Below are positions 9,171-18,511 of a stretch of 32,976 nucleotides of DNA, in pieces (position 1 is the first letter of the stretch; every line of letters begins with the position of its first letter). The notes under the pieces are model-generated. The model made no database searches. It was not told the DNA's origin and saw nothing but the letters and a program-made list of their open reading frames with translations. This stretch comes from Chloroflexia bacterium. GTDB taxonomy: Bacteria > Chloroflexota > Chloroflexia > Thermobaculales > Thermobaculaceae. Both the position numbers and the translations under genes were made by a program. The stretch spans positions 151,177-184,152 of the forward strand of contig JAUJMR010000001.1 of assembly GCA_030446765.1 (NCBI GenBank), in the 5' to 3' direction.

Positions 9171-9415
9171 GTTATCGTCGCCTGGTGTCCCGCTAATCCT
9201 ACCGGGGAGCACAAGAGGATGCTATCCGTCTCAGCCAGGTTTTGTAGAGAACATCGGGCGGGCACCGAGCCGCGATCGCTACAAGCTGCCGAGCCAAATC
9301 CATCCCCTCTTGGTTTGAATCTAGTGACACGGTCCCTCGAGCGCCGACGAGCGTTATCACTGAACCCCTCACTCTGCTGATAGGGATACGCGGCCGCGTC
9401 GAACCGACCGTTGCT

Positions 9416-11837
9416 CTAGCTTTTTCGTATAGTGACTCGCTCGTACAGCCATATAGCGGCTACCGCGAGGGCGAGTCCGTAGGAGAGGATGGAGGTGGCG
9501 ATGCCGATGCGCAGGGACACCGACTCGTAGCGCAGCTCCACCGTGTGCTCCCCGGCGGGCACCGGCACCGCCCGCAGCGCGTGGTCGGCCACGTACAAGC
9601 GCGCCGGCTCGCCGTCCACGTACGCCTTCCACGCCGGGTAGTACACCTCGCTGAGCACGAGCAGCCCCGCCGCGCCGGTGGACACACTCGCCCGGATGCG
9701 CCCGGGCTCGAACAGCTCGACGCGCGCGCGGTCGGCTGCGGGATCCGGGGACGCGCGAGAGCGGCGGCGGCGCGTCCTCGAGGAGCGCGACCCGGGCGGG
9801 GTCCACCGCGCCGGAGCCGATCAGCGCGAGCGCCTCGCCGCGGCGCACCCGCCGGGCTTCGTGCACGAGCCAGGCGCGGGGCAGCGCGCTCTGCCGGCGC
9901 AGAACCCGCACCGAGGCGTCGGCGTACGCGGTCGGGTGGGACTCGCCGAGGCGCTCGAGGTCGGCGCGGTGGTCAACGGTGGCGCGCGGTACCACGATGT
10001 AGCGCACGTTGAGCAGGTCCAAAAGCGGCGAGTCCAGCCCACCAGCTAGCACGTTCCGCTCGTGATACGCAACGGGACGGCGAGGAACGTTAGCGACGTA
10101 CCCGGACTGCAGCCCCAGGCCGCTGACGCGCGCCGCACGCGCTTGTTCGTTCATCGCGATCACAAAGTCCTCGTAGCGGGCCACGTGGACCGGATTGTAA
10201 CCCTGGATATCCTGCAAGCGCAGCAACAACGACCGGTTATTTACCAGGAGCGCCGCTTTTGGGGATCCAGGAATCGCCAGCGGTAGGGTGTGTTGTCGCG
10301 GCCGATGCGCGGATCGTATCCCAGGTACCGGAACATCTCCGTTTCACCACGCGCGCGCAAGAACTGGCTGGCCTGCGTTGGCTGGTAATAGCGGTTGAGA
10401 TCCACCTTCGCATACGCACTCGGATGCGTTTCGATGTAGGAGCGGGCGGCGGTATACATGTCAACAAAAAGCACCAGCACCAGAACGCCAGTCAGCAGTT
10501 GCCTTTGCCGAGGAAGGAGGGCCTGCACCACCACGACGGCGATGATAAGTATCAGCGCCGCTACGGTGCCAGACCTCACCTCGATATCTGAGCGCATGAT
10601 GTTGGCCGCTCCCAATGCCGGGATAAGCACGAGCCACGCCGCCTGCCTGCCGCGGTCCCAAAACGAGCTCACGGTTGCCCCAGCGAGCAGCGCAGCGCCG
10701 ATGTAGAAGATCATCAGGCTGCGTTCCGGATTGTGCGGGTGCAGGCGAGAGAAGCCTGGCAGCACGTTGTACAGTAGCGCGTGAAGTGGCGTCGAGTCCC
10801 TGCCAGAGAGTATTAGGGCGCCAAGCGACAGAACCAGCCAGAACGGTGTGCCGTGTCGACCACGGGCAACGAACGGCGCGATTATCGCCAGCGCGAGCGC
10901 CGCCGCGCCGATCCGATGCCAATCTCCATCGAGCAGCCCCGGCAAGTCCTGAAGCTTCCATCCGCCCGTCACCGCGAAGTACTCCTCGCCGTGATAGCCG
11001 GCTGCCAGGTTGGACAGGCTGTTGTACTCCAATCGGGGAAGCAAGCCGGCGGCCGCCATGCCGAACCCCACTACGAGAACTAGCACGCCGTTCAGCGCGA
11101 ACGCGACGAGTCGTGGCCGGAGCCCCATACGACCGTTTGCCGGTGCAACTAACGTGCGATACGCCACATAGCCGCCGAGCGTAATCAGCGCGTAGTAGGA
11201 ACCCTGCCCCACCCAAATAGCGAGTATCTGGCTCAGCGCGAAACCGCCCACGCCGTACCACAGTCCTCGTTGCGATCCAGCCCCTGCTCTGGATCGCACG
11301 TTCAGTGGCCAGTAGCAGCAGAGGTAGCCAGGCATACACGCCTGAGTACGCAAAACAGCAGATATTGCGCTCGTACATGAAGGTCGTAAACTCGTACGCC
11401 ACAGCGGCGGTCAGGGCGCCACCGATGCGCATGCCGAGCACCCGTGCCAGCGCGTACGTCGCTACCCCTGCCAGTAGCATGTGGAAGAACATGAAAGCCG
11501 CAGCGGCGGCAGCCATCGGCAGTACACTGAACGCCACCATGGCAGGCCAGTACATCCAGCCGGACTGTGGATCGGCGACGAACGGCGCACCGGCGGATTG
11601 GTACGGATTCCACGATGGCAGTTCCCCGGACGCAAGGGTGTCGCCGAGCATGGAATAGAACGGATAGAAAAAGGTGGCAGAATCAAGGCCGATTATCGTC
11701 CCGCCGAAGATCACATACCACTCGGCGATTACCGTCAATAGGAGTATGACCAGCACCGCCACAATGTCCGTACGTGCTCTGCTGGAAGACATGTTCCTCC
11801 ATCGCTGGAGGCTCTGGACCGAAATGCTCGCGCTCAA
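9416..11837 (-). pseudogene. YfhO-family multi-spanning membrane protein, copy 1, with three frameshifts
   Basis: Read across three frames this is one protein of about 800 aa. The N-terminal part (IIGLDSATFFYPFYSMLG, WNPYQSAGAPFVADPQSG, YERNICCF) is the start of a YfhO/GT-C-like polytopic protein. The middle part (GFSRLHPHNPERS) lies in a second frame. The C-terminal extracytoplasmic part (LQDIQGYNPV, NVRYIVVPR, YYPAWKAYVDG) ends with a transmembrane helix and the stop at 9416. Shifts lie at the C4 tract 11281-11284, at TTTTGGGG 10257-10264 and at a CG-repeat near 9757-9768. The start may be ATG 11792 (MSSSRARTD, preceded by GGAGG) rather than TTG 11837, which overlaps the stop of copy 2. YfhO relatives act in glycosylation of cell-surface polymers; the substrate here is unknown. 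Confidence 0.72.
9477..10019. repeat. 543-bp near-identical block, copy A (C-terminal coding region of YfhO copy 1)
   Basis: Aligned by eye with 11955-12496, this block shows about ten substitutions and two small indels, roughly 98% identity. Similarity falls sharply at both ends (GAGTCCGTAGG against GAGGCCGTAGG, and after GAGCAGGTC). It is visibly richer in G+C than the surrounding gene. Both copies are in the same orientation. Confidence 0.88.
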
Positions 11838-14303
11838 GGAGTCTCGCTTTCAGCCAGAATCTTAGTACGGCGGTCGTTGCGCCGTGCGATTAGTGGGAAG
11901 CGCAAGCGCGAGCGGACGGAATCAAGATGCGCCACTGCCAGCCCGGCGGTGAGGCCGTAGGAGAGGATGGAGGTGGCGATGCCGATGCGCAGGGACACCG
12001 ACTCGTAGCGCAACTCCACCGTGTGCTCCCCGGCCGGCACCGGCACCGCCCGCAGCGCGTGGTCGGCCACGTACAACGGCGCCGGCTCGCCGTCCACGTA
12101 CGCCTTCCACGCCGGGTAGTACACCTCGCTGAGCACGAGCAGCCCCGCCGCGCCGGTGGACACACTCGCCCGGATGCGCCCGGGCTCGAACAGGTCGACG
12201 CGCGCGCGGTCGGCTGCGGGATCCGGGGACGCGAGAGCGGCGGCGGCGCGTCCTCGAGGAGCGCGACCCAGGGCGGGGTCCACCGCGCCGGAGCCGATCA
12301 GCGCGAGCGCTTCGCCGCGGCGCACCCGCCGGGCATCGTGCACGAGCCAGGCGCGGGGCAGCGCGCTCTGCCGGCGCAGCACCCGCACCGAGGCGTCGGC
12401 GTACGCGGTCGGGTGGGACTCGCCGAGGCGCTCGAGGTCGGCGCGGTGGTCAACGGTGGCGCGCGGTACCACGATGTAGCGCACGTTGAGCAGGTCAAAA
12501 GCGGCGACTCCAGCCCACCTGCCAGCACATTGGCCTCGCGATATTCCTGGTCGCGCCCGTTGAGTGCGATCATATACTCATCGTAGCGCTTGATCCGAAC
12601 CGGTCTGTATCCCTGGATGTCTTGCAATTGCAGAGGTACTGAACGGTTATGGACCAGCATCACCATCCCCGCGCGATATCACGCCAGTGGTAGCGATACG
12701 TTGTCGGTGGATACCCCATCGTTCTCGGCTCATAGAGCCGAACTTCTGGATCGTAGCCGAAATACCGGAATAGGTCGCCACCTGCCATGTTGCGCAGGAA
12801 CACAGCAGCCCCCGAGGCATTGTAGTGCGTGTCGAGGTTGACCCTCCGAAATCGACCGGGACCATCATCCACGGCGCTCCGGCCCGCAGTGAAAAGGTCG
12901 GCGACGAGTACGAGGAGGACGAGTGTGGTCAGATTCGGCCGGTATCGCGGCAGAAGTGACTGTAGTGCCAGGTATACGACCCCGATGAAGAGCACGACCA
13001 GTGTTCCCGCCGGTATAAGTTCGGGAGCAGGCTCTGGAAGGCGCGCTTCGGCTAACTCGAGGGCGACGGCTCCCGTGGCCGGAACAAGCGCGAGCAACAG
13101 CGCTCTCGACCTGAGCTGCCGCAGGGCGGAGAGCGTCGCACCTGCACACAAAGAGGCACCCAGATAGAACAGCACCAGAATGCGTTCTGGGTTATGTGGG
13201 TGCAAGCGCGAGAAGCCGGGAAGCAAGTGGTACAGCAACCAATGCAGTGGTGTGGTATTCCTGCTGGCAAGTACGAGGGCGCCGAGCGCAAGGGCAAACC
13301 AGAAGGGCGCGCCGTGCCTGCGGCGGGCCGCGAACGGTGCCACCAGGGCAAGGGCCAGGGTCAACCCTCCTATGTACCAGTTTTTTCGATCGAGCAGTTT
13401 CGCCCAATCCCTCGGCGCCCAGCCGCCCGCTATTGCCGCTTGGGTATCCGCATACCCACCGGCGAGATTCGAGAGGAGGTTGTACTCAATACGGGGCAAA
13501 AGTCCGGCCGCGGCCATCGTTGCACCGAGCAGCAGCAGGGCGCCGCCGTGCACCACGAGCACCCGCAGTCGCGCTCTGAGTCCAACCGTACGCTGACTGC
13601 CCGGATGTGTGATCAGCGTGCGATAGACCAGATATCCGAGCACGGCCAGCATCGCATAGTAGCTCCCCTGGCCTATCCATGACGCGAGAATCTTACTCAG
13701 CGCAAACCCGGCGGCGCACAACCATAGCGCCCGACTGAGCCGTCGCGATTGCCGGAGGGACATCTCCACGGCAAGCAACATGAGCGGCAACCAGAGCGCC
13801 ACCATTACGTGCTCAAAGCAGCAGATACTTCGCTCGTAGAGAAACGTTGCGAACCCGTAGGACACCGCGGCGAAAAAAGCTCCTGGCACGGACATATCGA
13901 GTGTGCGGGCGAGCGCATATACCGCTAGAGCAGCTACCAGCAGGTGCAGGAAGATAAAGCTCTTTGCCGCGGCCGCGAGCGGTAGGACGGTAAACAGCAA
14001 CATCGCCGGCCAGTACATCCAACCCGACTGTGGGTCCGCGGCGAAGGGCGTACCGGAAACTTGGTATGGGTTCCAAACCGGCACCTGCCCAGCCCTCAGG
14101 TTCTCTCCCAGGAACGAGTACGCCGGATAGAACAGCGTCGCGGCGTCCATCCCAACAAGCGTACCGACGGCGAGTACTCTCCACTCCATCAGAATGGCGA
14201 CGGCTACTATGGCGGCGACCGCGCACACGTCGGCATTCAGAAGCGGTAGAAACCGGGATAGGTGGGGACGCGCGCGGAAAGTTGGTACTCGCAGTAGTGG
14301 CAT
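11834..14303 (-). pseudogene. YfhO-family multi-spanning membrane protein, copy 2, with frameshifts
   Basis: The first 547 codons, from ATG 14303, encode the polytopic part (TLVGMDAATLFYPAYSFLG, WNPYQVSGTPFAADPQSG, YERSICCFEH, GFSRLHPHNPERI). They stop at 12660 after RDIARGW. One missing base in the C4 tract at 12667-12670 would join this to MVMLVHNRS...LQDIQGYRPV. A second shift at CAAAA (12496-12500) leads into NVRYIVVPR. A compensating +1/-2 pair near 12272 and 12235 then changes about 15 residues, before YYPAWKAYVDG and the stop at 11834. Gene order and the TTGA overlap suggest an operon with copy 1. The N-terminal half is only moderately similar to copy 1, but the C-terminal DNA is nearly identical. 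Probable surface-glycan function, as for copy 1. Confidence 0.72.
11955..12496. repeat. 542-bp near-identical block, copy B (C-terminal coding region of YfhO copy 2)
   Basis: Direct-repeat partner of 9477-10019, about 1.9 kb away. Differences include a missing CG near 12235, an extra A near 12272 and scattered substitutions. The upstream membrane-domain DNA of the two genes does not share this identity, which points to recent gene conversion, local duplication or an assembly artefact. Confidence 0.88.
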
Positions 14304-14505
14304 GCTGCTAATGCTAGCAACTCAGAGAATGGAGGTAAAGTCAGCAACAGGCGCTGCGACTTCACAGAGCCGCGGGTCGGCGCGAACCCCGTCGTACCGC
14401 CACCCCCGCATCAGTCCGGATGCTCGGTTCGTCCCACCAGGTGGCAAGTCCCGTGCGAATAGGATGGGAGATGCGAGGGCAAGCGAAATAACGAAGGGAC
14501 AAGTG

Positions 14506-15360
14506 ATGCGGATTATTGTGACGGGCGGCACCGGCAAGGCTGGACAATGGGTCGTTCGGGACCTTGCCGTGGCGGGTCATGAGGTGCTGAACCTTGACGT
14601 TGCCCGTCGGCCGGAGCTCGATTTGCCTGGCGAGTATTGCCGAATTGATCTTCGGGACGCTGGCGAGGTGTACGATGCGTTCTTCCAGTTTCGCCCCGAC
14701 GGTGTTGCACACCTCGCCGCGAACCCCTCACCGAGTGGACAGGCCCGCCAGAACGTTTTCGATCTGAATGTGAACACGACCTACAACGTACTGCAGGCAG
14801 CCGGCGACATAGGGGTGCGCCGGGTGGTATATGCATCCAGTGAGATGGCGACGGGGCTGCTCACCGACAACCGGGTGCCGTCGCGTATCCCGTTTGATGA
14901 GACCGAACGGTACCCGTCCTCGAATGCGTACGCACTGAGCAAGTATCTGAGCGAGGTGATTGCCGACTCGCTAGCTGTTCGCTATCCAGGCACCGCCTTT
15001 TGCGGTATGAGAATCAACAACGTAATCTCACCGGACGACTATGAGCGCTTCAGGCTTGAATGGGACGACCCGTCAATGAGCATGGGGAACTTCTGGAGCT
15101 ATATCGACGCTCGCGATGTCGGCACCGCCTATCGCGCCGCGATCAAGGGAGACAGCAGCGGTAACGAAGTGTTTCTGATCGCCGCCGCGGACACCCGCGC
15201 GCGTCGGGGCCTACGAGAACTCATGTCAGAGTATTACGACGGGTACGACAAGGTTGATCACGACCACGACGACCACGCGTCGGCCTTCAGTTGCGCCAAG
15301 ATGAATCAGTACTTCGGCTGGCAGCCGTCGTATACTTGGCGTGACATTCTGCAGGACTAG
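14506..15360 (+). CDS. NAD(P)-dependent epimerase/dehydratase (extended SDR)
   Basis: The product is 284 aa from ATG 14506, where AAGGGA precedes at good distance. A longer in-frame extension to 14194 lacks homology and overlaps the divergent YfhO gene start, so I reject it. The Rossmann motif is VTGGTGKAGQW (residues 5-15), then HLAANPSPSG, the conserved Asn of FDLNVNTTYNVL, catalytic VYASSEMA and Y142ALSK146. These are typical of UDP-sugar or nucleotide-sugar epimerases, but the protein is short and its C-terminal half is less standard (FWSYIDARDVGTAY). It may act on a free or nucleotide-linked sugar; the substrate is not predictable. It is divergent from the YfhO genes and convergent with the dioxygenase gene. 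Confidence 0.84.
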   Translation: MRIIVTGGTGKAGQWVVRDLAVAGHEVLNLDVARRPELDLPGEYCRIDLRDAGEVYDAFFQFRPDGVAHLAANPSPSGQARQNVFDLNVNTTYNVLQAAGDIGVRRVVYASSEMATGLLTDNRVPSRIPFDETERYPSSNAYALSKYLSEVIADSLAVRYPGTAFCGMRINNVISPDDYERFRLEWDDPSMSMGNFWSYIDARDVGTAYRAAIKGDSSGNEVFLIAAADTRARRGLRELMSEYYDGYDKVDHDHDDHASAFSCAKMNQYFGWQPSYTWRDILQD

Positions 15361-15449
15361 TTGGAATATGACTGTTGTTGGCTCAGGCAGGGTAACGCTG
15401 CACGCTGACGCAGGTCACGTATTCAGGTCAGCACTATACACACCGAGTG

Positions 15450-16214
15450 TCATCTCGCTGCGGCGCCCAAGACCTCTTGCATCCCCGCCCACTCGCGCCA
15501 AATATCGGTCATGCACTCCCAGTGCACCTGTTCGTGCGCGATGTGGTGGAGGCGAAAGAAGATCGCATACCGAATGTGCGGAGAGCCATTGCCGGCAATG
15601 CCGTGTGCCAGCTGGTAGTGCACAAGAAACGCATCGCCGGCCTGACCCGTCACCTGAACGGGCTCGGGCAACTGCACCTTGGGCATACCCTCCAGCAGCG
15701 CCTGCGCACCATGCTCCCGGAAATATTCCTCGTACAGTCGATGACTGCCCGGCCAGACCGTGAAGTTCCCCCGATACGGTCCCGGCAGGTCGCTGAGCAG
15801 CACGCCCACCAGAGCTGTAAAGTTGGCTATCGTCCCTTCCTTCACCCCGTTTGTGGGCGAGTACATACCATCTATGTGTGGCCGTGGCTCGTTCGGCTCC
15901 TCGGCGACCGGGAACCGCAGCGCAACTTGCCCATGACTGACCGGCTCAATCTGGCCCGAGCCGATCGCAGATTCTGCCGCAGCCAGGATGGGAGTCTCAT
16001 TGAGCAGGGCGGTAATCGATGCGGAATCACGCAACTCCGGCGTGTACGACTGGGCGCGGAAAGTGGTCAGTCTTGCTGGATCGATGCCGTTGGTGCCGAG
16101 CGATGCGTTGATCGCCCGCAACGCCGTGTCCACTCTGTCCTGCGGCACAATGCCAGGCAGCTTGACGTAGCCTAGCTCGTACAGCTGCTGCTTTTGATAG
16201 ATAGTAAGGTTCAC
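15450..16214 (-). CDS. Phytanoyl-CoA dioxygenase (PhyH)-family Fe(II)/2-oxoglutarate oxygenase
   Basis: The product is 254 aa from GTG 16214, with GGAG upstream at 8-nt spacing. The double-stranded beta-helix iron ligands are visible as PHIDG (His113, Asp115) and the distal His204 in QLAHGIAGN. Arg215 in PHIRYAIFFR is well placed to bind 2-oxoglutarate. The stretch FTVWPGSHRLYEEYF is the usual PhyH core. These enzymes hydroxylate small molecules, often lipids or secondary metabolites; the substrate cannot be inferred. It stands alone, convergent with the epimerase (89-bp gap) and divergent from the MFS gene. Confidence 0.83.
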   Translation of the reverse strand: MNLTIYQKQQLYELGYVKLPGIVPQDRVDTALRAINASLGTNGIDPARLTTFRAQSYTPELRDSASITALLNETPILAAAESAIGSGQIEPVSHGQVALRFPVAEEPNEPRPHIDGMYSPTNGVKEGTIANFTALVGVLLSDLPGPYRGNFTVWPGSHRLYEEYFREHGAQALLEGMPKVQLPEPVQVTGQAGDAFLVHYQLAHGIAGNGSPHIRYAIFFRLHHIAHEQVHWECMTDIWREWAGMQEVLGAAAR

Positions 16215-16355
16215 GCGGTAACTCCAGTTTCAGCGGCGGCTCATGCCGACACCGCGTCGCGCTGCAAGACCCGCGCCGTCAGACACGGTCTTGCTTTCAA
16301 CGGCAACTGAACGCGGTAGCGGAAAAGGATGATTCGAGTACGTCGGCACTGGCGG

Positions 16356-16361
16356 TATAAT
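16356..16361 (+). promoter_or_regulatory. Possible -10 box upstream of the MFS gene
   Basis: A perfect TATAAT lies 46 bp before the TTG start at 16408. The best -35 at 17-bp spacing (TTCGAG, 16333-16338) matches the consensus at only three positions. It lies in the 193-bp divergent gap 16215-16407. Confidence 0.4.
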
Positions 16362-16407
16362 CGACGGCACTGACGCTCAATGCAACTCCAGCCGGAAGGG
16401 TGAACGC

Positions 16408-17601
16408 TTGACCACAATCGCCGCCAGCGCGGGGACGCCAGAGCTGGTCCAGCCACGTCGCCCAGTAGCGGCACGCGTCGCGGTCCTCCTCATCTTTGCT
16501 GTGTGTGGTATTGGGGTGAGCAACTGGGTGCCTCGTATTCCGGAGGTGCGACGTGCGTTAGACCTTAGCGAGGGAATGCTTGGTTTCGCGCTGCTCTTCC
16601 CCGCACCCGGCGCGCTCGTTGCAATGCCGTTCGCCGGTTGGCTCGTCTCGCGGTGGGGCAGCAGGCCAGCTACCCGCCTGCTGACGGTATGTTTCTGCCT
16701 GGTTGTACCGCTACCCGTGCTTGCTTGGAATCTGCCTTCGCTCGCGTTTGCCCTGCTGCTCTTCGGAGCGGGCGTCGGGTCGCTCGACGTCGCGATGAAC
16801 TCACAGGGAGTCGCGGTCGAAGAACGGTATGGGCGCCCGATTCTCTCCGCCTTCCACGCCGCCTTCAGCTTTGGTGCGCTCGGGGGCGCGGCCATAGGAG
16901 GCTGGGTTGCCGAGCTCGGCATCCCTCTCCCATCACACATGCTCACCGTCGGTGCGGTACTCCTGGTCGTCTCGACGATTGGCTCCTACTGGCTGCTGCC
17001 GGCCCATGCAGACGCTGGGGATCACGGTCCACGCTTCGCTGTCCCGTCCCGGCCGCTCGCACTGCTCGGTTTCATCGCGTTCTGTGCGCTCGTCGCCGAG
17101 GGTGCAGCCGCCGATTGGAGCGCCGTCTACCTCCAGGAGTACTTGCAGACCAGCAAGGGACTCGCCGCAGCCGGGTTCGCCGCGTTCTCCCTGACCATGG
17201 CGGTTATGCGCCTCGCAGGTGACCGGCTGGCAGCTCGTTGGGGGCCGGTCGTGATGGTACGGTTGGGCGGGCTGATCGCGGCGGCTGGCCTTGGATTCGG
17301 CTTACTAGCTGCTCATCCCGTCGCGGCGATGCTGGGCTTTGGCGCGCTCGGCATCGGGATAGCGAATATCTTCCCGATCGTGCTGAGTGCCGCCGGACGC
17401 GTGCCCGGCCTAAGCACGGCGCCCGCGATCGCGGCGATGACAACTATGGGGTACAGCGGCTTCCTGGTCGGCCCGCCGCTCATCGGGTTCCTGGCGGAGC
17501 TCGTGACACTGCCGGTGGCGCTTGCGGTGGTCGTTCTCCTATGCGGGATCATCGCCCTGCTCGCCGGGACCATCGTTCCACCGGAGCGTGCGGACGCCTA
17601 G
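16408..17601 (+). CDS. MFS transporter (YbjJ/FucP-like)
   Basis: The product is 397 aa with about twelve hydrophobic segments. The loop 2-3 motif is GWLVSRWGSRPATR and the matching half-repeat motif is GDRLAARWGPVVMVR. The segment GSLDVAMNSQGVAVEERYGRPILSAFHAAFSFGALGG is characteristic of YbjJ/fucose-permease-like MFS proteins (family judged from motif memory). TTG 16408 is selected because GGAAGGG lies 7 nt upstream. Substrates of this branch are poorly known; a small sugar or drug export role is possible. The GNAT gene follows on the same strand after about 50 bp, so the two may be cotranscribed. Confidence 0.85.
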   Translation: MTTIAASAGTPELVQPRRPVAARVAVLLIFAVCGIGVSNWVPRIPEVRRALDLSEGMLGFALLFPAPGALVAMPFAGWLVSRWGSRPATRLLTVCFCLVVPLPVLAWNLPSLAFALLLFGAGVGSLDVAMNSQGVAVEERYGRPILSAFHAAFSFGALGGAAIGGWVAELGIPLPSHMLTVGAVLLVVSTIGSYWLLPAHADAGDHGPRFAVPSRPLALLGFIAFCALVAEGAAADWSAVYLQEYLQTSKGLAAAGFAAFSLTMAVMRLAGDRLAARWGPVVMVRLGGLIAAAGLGFGLLAAHPVAAMLGFGALGIGIANIFPIVLSAAGRVPGLSTAPAIAAMTTMGYSGFLVGPPLIGFLAELVTLPVALAVVVLLCGIIALLAGTIVPPERADA

Positions 17602-17651
17602 CCTGACGGCTCTGCGCCTGCCAACATTCAGATTGCAAGGGGAGTTCTGAA

Positions 17652-18047
17652 CTGCCACTGACCTTGACGCGCAACTCGACCGTTACGAGCGGCGCCCTCA
17701 ACGCACTCAGGATAGAGTCCTGGGCTGAGGCCGGCCCGTTGGACTGGGATCCGGTCCTCGCCCACAGCATGGGGTGGGTCTGCGCTTACGTCGGCGAGCG
17801 GCTCGTCGGATTCGTAAACGTCGCCTGGGACGGTGCTGTGCACGCGTTCCTCCTCGACACCACCGTCCATCCAGACTACCAGCGTCGCGGTATCGGGATG
17901 GCACTTGTCCGCGAGGCCACCGCCCTCGCCCGCGAGGGAGGCGCTGAGTGGCTGCACGTGGACTACGCCGATGCGTTGGAGCCGTTCTACCGCGGCTGCG
18001 ACTTCGTCCCCACGCCAGCCGGACTCATCCACCTTCAGGGGCAGTGA
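17652..18047 (+). CDS. GNAT-family N-acetyltransferase
   Basis: The product is about 131 aa. The acetyl-CoA binding core is VHPDYQRRGIGMALVREAT (motif A, Q/RxxGxG/A), preceded by FLLDTTVHP and followed by LEPFYRGCDFVPTPAG (motif B). The start is uncertain. AAGGGGAG at 17637-17644 best serves an unusual CTG at 17652, while the next usable codon, TTG at 17664, is 20 nt from that site. The acyl acceptor is unknown. It follows the MFS gene closely and precedes a strong promoter at 18093, so it ends the MFS transcription unit. Confidence 0.82.
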   Translation: MPLTLTRNSTVTSGALNALRIESWAEAGPLDWDPVLAHSMGWVCAYVGERLVGFVNVAWDGAVHAFLLDTTVHPDYQRRGIGMALVREATALAREGGAEWLHVDYADALEPFYRGCDFVPTPAGLIHLQGQ

Positions 18048-18092
18048 CCGGAGCGCGGCGTCACATCTCGCGCCTGCACCGGTAACCGGCAC

Positions 18093-18121
18093 TTGAAGGC
18101 GGAGACCGTTTGAAGTATAGT
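18093..18121 (+). promoter_or_regulatory. Strong sigma70-type promoter for the leader/RIO kinase/ABC unit
   Basis: TTGAAG (18093-18098) and TATAGT (18116-18121) are separated by exactly 17 bp. It is the best promoter match I found in the window. Transcription would begin near 18128, about 300 nt before the kinase start, giving a long untranslated leader with a short ORF and a terminator hairpin. Confidence 0.65.
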
Positions 18122-18185
18122 GGCGCAAGCAGCATCGAAAAGCGATCCAAGCCCGATGCCGCGCCGAACGAGAGGGGGTGTGACG

Positions 18186-18251
18186 ATGGGCTATATGCAT
18201 ACCGCGAGAACCCGTCCATATCACGTCCCCGGAGGCGCACGGACCACCTGA
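18186..18251 (+). CDS. Candidate 21-residue leader peptide
   Basis: ATG 18186 follows the purine-rich GAGAGGGGGTG at usable distance and is read for 21 codons to TGA 18249-18251. The peptide begins MGYMHTARTRPYHV and contains four Arg and two Pro codons. It ends 28 nt before a perfect terminator hairpin and lies downstream of a strong promoter. Position and size match leader peptides of ribosome-controlled attenuators. No homologue can be checked here, so coding status is inference from layout only. Confidence 0.4.
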   Translation: MGYMHTARTRPYHVPGGARTT

Positions 18252-18279
18252 CTCGGATCTAGCAGCTAGAGCCGACTCC

Positions 18280-18311
18280 AAGAGGCCGTCCCTTGCTGGG
18301 ACGGCCTCTTT
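18280..18311 (+). terminator. Intrinsic terminator-like hairpin in the kinase leader
   Basis: AAGAGGCCGTCCC (18280-18292) pairs perfectly with GGGACGGCCTCTT (18298-18310) around the 5-nt loop TTGCT, followed by only one more T. The 13-bp stem is the strongest hairpin in the window. It lies between the promoter at 18093 and the kinase start at 18430. It would therefore stop transcripts before the kinase unless readthrough is regulated. Confidence 0.75.
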
Positions 18312-18367
18312 GCATCGGACGTCCGGGTACGCTGCCCATCCAACACCACACGAAAGGAGGACCGGTT

Positions 18368-18511
18368 ATGAGAACGACTTGTTCATGGATACCACGACAA
18401 CTTGATGAGTCAAGAAACAGGAGAATCGATTGCAGTACAAGGACTACACGGATGTCATCGACGACGAGCCGGTCCTCCGGCGCACGGCGCGGACCCGCAC
18501 TCGGAAGTTGA
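18368..18511 (+). CDS. Possible 47-codon ORF overlapping the start of the RIO kinase
   Basis: The consensus ribosome binding site AAAGGAGG (18353-18360) lies 7 nt before ATG 18368. The ORF runs through the kinase start in another frame. The translation is rich in Arg, Ser and Thr with no recognisable motif. It may be a second leader ORF that couples or competes with kinase translation, or the ribosome binding site may simply be misplaced by an unseen indel. Confidence 0.3.
   Translation: MRTTCSWIPRQLDESRNRRIDCSTRTTRMSSTTSRSSGARRGPALGS

Noticed and set aside
11927-12586. Long plus-strand ORF opposite the YfhO repeat block
   Set aside because: It is an antisense shadow of a GC-rich gene. It is Arg/Ala/Gly-rich, and the minus-strand frames carry the conserved YfhO motifs.
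14194-14505. N-terminal extension of the epimerase to 14194
   Set aside because: The Rossmann motif starts right after ATG 14506, which has a ribosome binding site. The extension has no homology pattern and overlaps the divergent gene.
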